From: a virus
Reading direction: 5' to 3' (one strand)
DNA length: 23,281 bases
Virus record (IMG/VR): IMGVR_UViG_3300042863_000590
Span: 1 to 23,281 of that record
In this document: positions 20,003 through 23,281 of the stretch, one piece after another
Layout of the letters: every line of letters starts with the position of its first letter
Numbering within the stretch: the first letter of the stretch is position 1
Translations under genes and position numbers: made by a program
The notes under the pieces: model-generated
Seen by the model: the letters and a program-made list of their open reading frames with translations, nothing else
Databases searched by the model: none
What the model was told of the DNA's origin: nothing

Positions 20003-20229
20003 TGGACACACCAATTGAAAAGTTGATCAGAACCATCAACGAATACCCGCACATTACACGTGAGGAAATACTGCACGAAGCAAAGCAACTCAGGGGTATG
20101 CAACGTCAGTTGATAGAGGACGTATGGGACTACGGCAAAGAGCAAGTATGCCCACGCAGGAGAGGTGACCCACAACCCTGTGAATCAGGTGATGATTTCC
20201 ACTCAAATATATTTGTATATGACCTGTAA
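20002..20229 (+). CDS. Unknown 75-residue early protein
   Basis: Its ATG overlaps the glucosaminidase stop. The N-terminal ~50 residues (PIEKLIRTINEYPHITREEI...) look like a small helical bundle. The end contains CPRRRGDPQPC, a basic stretch between two cysteines. Coupling to the hydrolase may mean a functional link such as regulation; nothing in the sequence proves it. Confidence 0.62.
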   Translation: MDTPIEKLIRTINEYPHITREEILHEAKQLRGMQRQLIEDVWDYGKEQVCPRRRGDPQPCESGDDFHSNIFVYDL

Positions 20230-20231
20230 TG

Positions 20232-20263
20232 TTTGGTAATTCAGTAAGTTATTCGTATTTTTA
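20232..20263 (+). promoter_or_regulatory. Early promoter
   Basis: TTTG (20232-20235), 20 nt, TATTTTTA (20256-20263) matches the Bacteroidetes promoter except for the final base. It lies just upstream of the 102-residue gene at 20283. Confidence 0.6.
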
Positions 20264-20282
20264 CATCTCAAACTAATTCAAA

Positions 20283-20591
20283 ATGCCCAGAGAAACAAAA
20301 CGACGACGAATCCTCATTAACCTACGTGGGGACGTCAAAGAGCAGGAGGCTATAGAGGCTGTTGCTGAAGTGGTGCGCCAAGGTAAGCGGTGCATCGGAG
20401 CCAAGAACAAAGTACACTACAACTGGGTGACTGAGTTTAACAACGGAGTCATAGTTTATGTTAACCCAAAGTACTGGTCTAACTCAGATACCTTCTTGGT
20501 AGAGAAACCTAACGGAGATGACAAGAAAGAAGGATACCCGATTCTTTGGGATGACACCAAAGAAGAAGCAAGCGTTAGCAGCGTTAATTGA
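20283..20591 (+). CDS. Unknown basic 102-residue protein
   Basis: It begins MPRETKRRRILINLRGDVKE and has a helix (EQEAIEAVAEVVRQGKRC) followed by beta-rich sequence (HYNWVTEFNNGVIVYVNPKY). The Arg-rich N-terminus suggests nucleic-acid binding. First gene after a promoter; no family recognised. Confidence 0.68.
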   Translation: MPRETKRRRILINLRGDVKEQEAIEAVAEVVRQGKRCIGAKNKVHYNWVTEFNNGVIVYVNPKYWSNSDTFLVEKPNGDDKKEGYPILWDDTKEEASVSSVN

Positions 20592-20649
20592 CGTAGGTAG
20601 GCTGTTCCTATTCGTATGGATAACATTCAAACTAATTGGCCTGATATGA
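20551..20649 (+). CDS. Possible 32-residue overlapping membrane peptide
   Basis: An ATG at 20551 opens a frame bridging two genes, encoding MTPKKKQALAALIDVGRLFL then FVWITFKLIGLI. A basic start and one transmembrane helix are visible. It fully overlaps other genes' ends and has no visible SD, so it may be spurious. Confidence 0.28.
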   Translation: MTPKKKQALAALIDVGRLFLFVWITFKLIGLI

Positions 20650-20966
20650 TACTACTTAACCAAGCCGTAAACCAAGGTGTAGTCATCTTGATTGAGTTCT
20701 ACGCAGATGGACTACCATACGCAGTTACCTACAAGGTAGAGAGAACTGAAGATAGCGTTCACCTTGACTGCATAGGTACAGGTGACGAGTTGAATACCTA
20801 CTGGGTGGACATTTGCACTATGCGATTGCCGTTCATCACAGAGGTTGACGTCCTGATCCGATCAGAACAGGATAGTAAGATACTGGACAAGAGTTGGTTA
20901 GGTAACGTTAAGTTGAGCATCTCTCCAAGAAACCATCACATTGACGTACAAACATACGAGTTATGA
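20616..20966 (+). CDS. Unknown 116-residue early protein
   Basis: The protein (MDNIQTNWPDMILLNQAVNQ...) looks beta-rich and acidic, with NTYWVDICTMRLPFITEVDV in the centre. It lies 24 bases after the previous gene, and its stop overlaps the next ATG by four bases. No family recognised. Confidence 0.68.
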   Translation: MDNIQTNWPDMILLNQAVNQGVVILIEFYADGLPYAVTYKVERTEDSVHLDCIGTGDELNTYWVDICTMRLPFITEVDVLIRSEQDSKILDKSWLGNVKLSISPRNHHIDVQTYEL

Positions 20967-21043
20967 AGGTATTAGAGAAGTCCATTAAAGTATTTGTACT
21001 AATATGGATACTTACAAACACATTATCAATCTTTATCTTTTAA
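20963..21043 (+). CDS. 26-residue single-helix membrane peptide
   Basis: The ATG overlaps the upstream TGA (ATGA). The product is MKVLEKSIKVFVLIWILTNT plus LSIFIF: a short charged start and one hydrophobic helix. The coupling argues for translation despite the tiny size. It could be a regulator of host membrane proteins. Confidence 0.5.
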   Translation: MKVLEKSIKVFVLIWILTNTLSIFIF

Positions 21044-21064
21044 CAATTATTTAACATTAAAACC

Positions 21065-21095
21065 TTGATTATGTCCTCGTTGTCTTGTATCTTCG
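21065..21095 (+). promoter_or_regulatory. Promoter of the recombination cassette
   Basis: TTGA (21065-21068), 19 nt, TATCTTCG (21088-21095) is a one-mismatch fit to TAnnTTTG with a weak -33. It precedes the second stem-loop element and the ERF gene. Confidence 0.5.
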
Positions 21096-21120
21096 CAAAG
21101 TATTTGCACGTTTACAGCGT

Positions 21121-21149
21121 AGCGTAGGGCTCCCAAAGCCCCCTAGCGC
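21121..21149 (+). repeat. Stem-loop element copy B (GCGTAGGGCT...AGCCCCCTAGC)
   Basis: GGGCT/AGCCC closes a short CCCAA-region loop, with TA/TA and GCG/CGC below it and a conserved two-base C-rich bulge on the 3' side. It matches copy A at 14211-14251. It lies in the 5' leader of the ERF gene, about 25-50 bases after the promoter. Confidence 0.6.
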
Positions 21150-21215
21150 AGCAAAGAGTGGACGTAGCGCCAAGTATATTCTAAATTCATTCATTAACTT
21201 CAATTCATTTCAATT

Positions 21216-21818
21216 ATGGCTACAACCAAAGCCCCAGCACAGCCTGACAATCAGGCACTTGTGCACAGAATAATCGCAGTTCAAAGCGAACTGAAGGCTC
21301 CAAAAGGGCAGTACAACAGTTTCGGCAAGTACGCTTACCGCAATGCAGAAGACATCCTTGAGGCTGTCAAACCACTGCTGACAAAGAATGGCTTGTCTAT
21401 GAACATCTCGGACAGCGTACACGAAGTTGCTGGTATGATTTACGTTCAGGCAGAAGTTCGGGTGACTGACGGAATTGAGTCTGCTGTTGTTACTGCACAG
21501 GCAGGTATTGACCCATCTCGTAAGGGTATGGACATCGCACAATCTTTCGGTGCATCTTCATCTTATGCACGAAAATATGCCCTCAACGGGATGTTCTTGA
21601 TTGACGACACGAAAGATGCCGATGCTACAAACACGCACGGCAAGACTGAACAGCCTAAAGCAGCAGCGCCTGTTGGCGGATCAGACACGTTCCAACAGGC
21701 TGTTGACTACATCAAGGGGTCATCTGACAAGGCGAAGGCATACAGCGCCATCGTTGGTAAGTACGGAAGTCAGTTCAGCGAGAAGCAGATTGAGGCACTT
21801 AAGAAGTTTGTAGGGTAA
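21216..21818 (+). CDS. erf: ERF-family single-strand annealing recombinase
   Basis: The 200-residue protein has the ERF signature in residues 10-125: LVHRIIAVQSELKAPKGQYN near the start, FGKYAYRNAEDILEAVKPLL, SMNISDSVHEVAGMIYVQAE, and GMDIAQSFGASSSYARKYAL followed by NGMFLIDDT. Family members anneal complementary single strands in phage recombination and genome circularisation or repair. The C-terminal third is a low-complexity linker (GKTEQPKAAAPVGG) and a small helical tail (SEKQIEALKKFVG). It is the first gene of a cassette with the exonuclease (TAATG overlap), the classic annealase-exonuclease pair. The 5' leader contains stem-loop B. Confidence 0.9.
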   Translation: MATTKAPAQPDNQALVHRIIAVQSELKAPKGQYNSFGKYAYRNAEDILEAVKPLLTKNGLSMNISDSVHEVAGMIYVQAEVRVTDGIESAVVTAQAGIDPSRKGMDIAQSFGASSSYARKYALNGMFLIDDTKDADATNTHGKTEQPKAAAPVGGSDTFQQAVDYIKGSSDKAKAYSAIVGKYGSQFSEKQIEALKKFVG

Positions 21819-22579
21819 TGGATTTAGCGATCCGACTACAAGAGGTGACGGGTAAAGATTACTTTACCTACACCTCCCTCAAGTACGCTATGCAGGACGT
21901 GCGTCTGTTTGAGATGTACTGCCGAGGTCAACTGAGCAAGGACTCCGATGCGTTAACATTCGGAAGTCTGTACGACACGATGCTGTTTGAGAAAGATGCA
22001 GTCAATGAAAGATTTATTGTACTGGATGACGCAGAAATCGTTTCTAAGATCGGTGGTGCAAGCCCACGTGCTACCAAGGCTTACAAGGATTGGAAGCAGA
22101 TGTATGTTGCTAATTCAAGTAACAGGCGTATTGTGTCTGCCGATGATTTTGACAAGGCTGTTCAGATGATTAACAGATTAGAGGAGACAGGTATTGTAGA
22201 AGCCTATTTGAAGGGTGAATACCAGAAGGAACTTGCTGGATTTATTGGAGACGTTCCTGTGCGTGGTTTTCTTGACTGCCTAGGTAATGGATACGTCTCT
22301 GATTCCAAGTCAACACGAGCAATCTCCGGATTCCGTAGGGACATCTTCAGTTTCGGTTACGACATCCAAGCGTACATCTACTCAGAACTCGCAGGTATCC
22401 GTGAGTACTACTGGGTAGCGCAGGATACGAGTTATCCGTTCACGCCTAAGATCTTCAAGGCATCAGAGCGTACACTGGACGGTGGACGTACCAAGTTTGA
22501 GAAGGCTGTCAACAACGTGCAGGAGTTCTTATTCTCCGACAAGTCTGCTGATTTATTCTACGACATAGAAGAAGTTTAA
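21818..22579 (+). CDS. PD-(D/E)XK exonuclease (RecE/YqaJ-like partner of ERF)
   Basis: At 253 residues it carries a PD-(D/E)XK nuclease core. GFLDCLGNGYVSDSKST places D153 and D162-S-K164 as the metal-binding D...DxK, E138 is a candidate first acidic residue, and DIQAYIY gives the QxxxY motif (Q184, Y188) typical of lambda-exonuclease/RecB-type enzymes. TFGSLYDTMLFEKDA near 47-61 corresponds to the family's GxxxHxxxxE region, but with Tyr-Asp where His is usual. It would resect duplex ends to give single strands for the ERF protein. Start overlaps the ERF stop. Confidence 0.85.
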   Translation: MDLAIRLQEVTGKDYFTYTSLKYAMQDVRLFEMYCRGQLSKDSDALTFGSLYDTMLFEKDAVNERFIVLDDAEIVSKIGGASPRATKAYKDWKQMYVANSSNRRIVSADDFDKAVQMINRLEETGIVEAYLKGEYQKELAGFIGDVPVRGFLDCLGNGYVSDSKSTRAISGFRRDIFSFGYDIQAYIYSELAGIREYYWVAQDTSYPFTPKIFKASERTLDGGRTKFEKAVNNVQEFLFSDKSADLFYDIEEV

Positions 22580-22586
22580 CATTAAA

Positions 22587-22620
22587 TTAACATAGTAACC
22601 AATTCATTATCATAACTTTG
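22587..22620 (+). promoter_or_regulatory. Candidate promoter before the SSB-tail gene
   Basis: TAACTTTG (22613-22620) is a perfect -7 element, identical to that at 14145. The -33 is poor (TTAA at 22587, 22-nt spacing). It lies 20 bases upstream of the ATG. Confidence 0.5.
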
Positions 22621-22640
22621 AATCATTAACAACAACAATT

Positions 22641-22922
22641 ATGGAAAACAACAAAACCTACACGTCAGACATCATCGGATTCACCGAGCCTGGCAAATTT
22701 GGAGGATACCGAGTATCTTTCAAGATTGAGCAACTGGAAGAGTTGAAGAAGTACGCCAACGCAAAAGGCTACGTCAACTTGGACATCAAGGACACCAAGA
22801 GTGGTAAGTGTATCTGCACAGTGTACAACCCACGTGCTGCAGCAGCACAGCAGTCTGGTGGCGCACCTGTTCAATCTGCTCCTAAGCAGCCAACGTTAGT
22901 AGCAGACGATCTGCCGTTCTAA
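22641..22922 (+). CDS. Small protein with SSB-like acidic C-terminal tip (DDLPF)
   Basis: The 93-residue protein has a ~60-residue beta-rich head (SDIIGFTEPGKFGGYRVSFK, then VNLDIKDTKSGKCICTVYNP), an Ala/Gln/Pro/Ser linker (about 65-86), and ends VADDLPF. Head, disordered linker and DD(I/L)PF tip are the plan of bacterial SSB proteins, whose tip recruits repair and replication enzymes. The head is too short for a standard SSB OB fold and I cannot align it. It sits right after annealase and exonuclease genes, so a phage SSB or an SSB-tip mimic is the best inference. The next gene overlaps its stop (TAATG). Confidence 0.75.
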   Translation: MENNKTYTSDIIGFTEPGKFGGYRVSFKIEQLEELKKYANAKGYVNLDIKDTKSGKCICTVYNPRAAAAQQSGGAPVQSAPKQPTLVADDLPF

Positions 22923-23266
22923 TGTTTGAATCGCTGACAGCATTCCTGTCGCTTGAGTGGGGCTTGAGTATTGAAGGTACTCAGCCCCCTCACGTCAGGT
23001 TTAGAAGAATTGGAACTACGGATGTGTTCATACACGCAACGATGTACTCCGCAACCACACAAGGTGACAGACTAGTTTTTAAGAAGGCCCCAGAGATTGT
23101 GGGATTAGGACGTTACCCAATCGTTATGATCGTGAACAAGAGTGGAAGCAACGTGATTTTGTGCAAACCATCCCTGCTTGATAAGTTAGATACAGAGAAC
23201 TCAATTGCTCTGAAAGATGTAGCAGACTTTATAGTCTGGAAGGCGGAGGTAGAACTCCAGAAGTAA
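22922..23266 (+). CDS. Unknown 114-residue protein coupled to the SSB-tail gene
   Basis: It begins MFESLTAFLSLEWGLSIEGT and is beta-rich in the middle (TDVFIHATMYSATTQGDRLV), with a C-terminal helix (NSIALKDVADFIVWKAEVEL). The start overlaps the SSB-tail gene's stop by one base, suggesting a joint role in DNA metabolism. No family recognised. Confidence 0.68.
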   Translation: MFESLTAFLSLEWGLSIEGTQPPHVRFRRIGTTDVFIHATMYSATTQGDRLVFKKAPEIVGLGRYPIVMIVNKSGSNVILCKPSLLDKLDTENSIALKDVADFIVWKAEVELQK

Positions 23267-23281
23267 ATTCTATTGTTCTTT

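Noticed and set aside
21085-21273. 62-codon plus-strand frame across the ERF leader
   Set aside because: It uses a non-ATG start beside the -7 element, runs into the ERF gene in another frame and covers the stem-loop. Some similarity to the 14185 peptide (QR..KP.S) follows from the shared RNA element.

Overview
The window is a piece of a double-stranded DNA tailed phage, most likely infecting a member of the Bacteroidetes (Bacteroidota). Evidence for the host: promoters of the type TTTG / ~19-20 nt / TAnnTTTG recur at transcription-unit starts; most genes have A/C-rich leaders without Shine-Dalgarno (SD) sites; and the terminase, portal, lipoprotein and small virion-neighbourhood proteins resemble those of crAss-like and other Bacteroidetes phages from memory (no database search was run). 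No integrase, repressor or CRISPR array is visible.

Layout. Bases 1-14050 are almost entirely minus-strand late genes. In transcription order from the right: six or seven tightly overlapping small basic proteins (14050-11493); a convergent island with one plus-strand winged-helix protein (10874-11365); an appendage/fibre protein, two small proteins, a GroES-like protein, a coiled-coil protein, the large terminase and the portal (10836-3540); a compact lysis cassette (small membrane proteins, M15 endolysin, single-chain spanin; 3502-2293); and a repeat-rich tail fibre that runs off the left edge. No major capsid gene is in the window, so it presumably lies further left.

Bases 14051-14933 form a roughly 0.9 kb control region between the divergent late and early units. 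It holds outward promoters, a structured leader with two tiny ORFs preceded by perfect AAGGAGG sites, a G10 tract, palindromes and 21-bp tandem repeats.

Bases 14934-23266 are plus-strand early genes. They start with two small genes sharing an identical leader and separated by a complete hammerhead ribozyme (15171-15222), followed by about 20 small, mostly unknown proteins, many translationally coupled. A membrane-anchored glucosaminidase sits among them. The right end is a recombination cassette: an ERF annealing protein, a PD-(D/E)XK exonuclease, a small protein ending in an SSB-like acidic tip (DDLPF), and an unknown partner.

The most notable features are the hammerhead ribozyme and its apparent scar after the next gene, a stem-loop element shared by two promoter-proximal leaders, twin GNRA-loop hairpins at the convergent junction, overlapping divergent promoters centred on a palindrome, and two SD-led mini-ORFs in an otherwise SD-poor genome.
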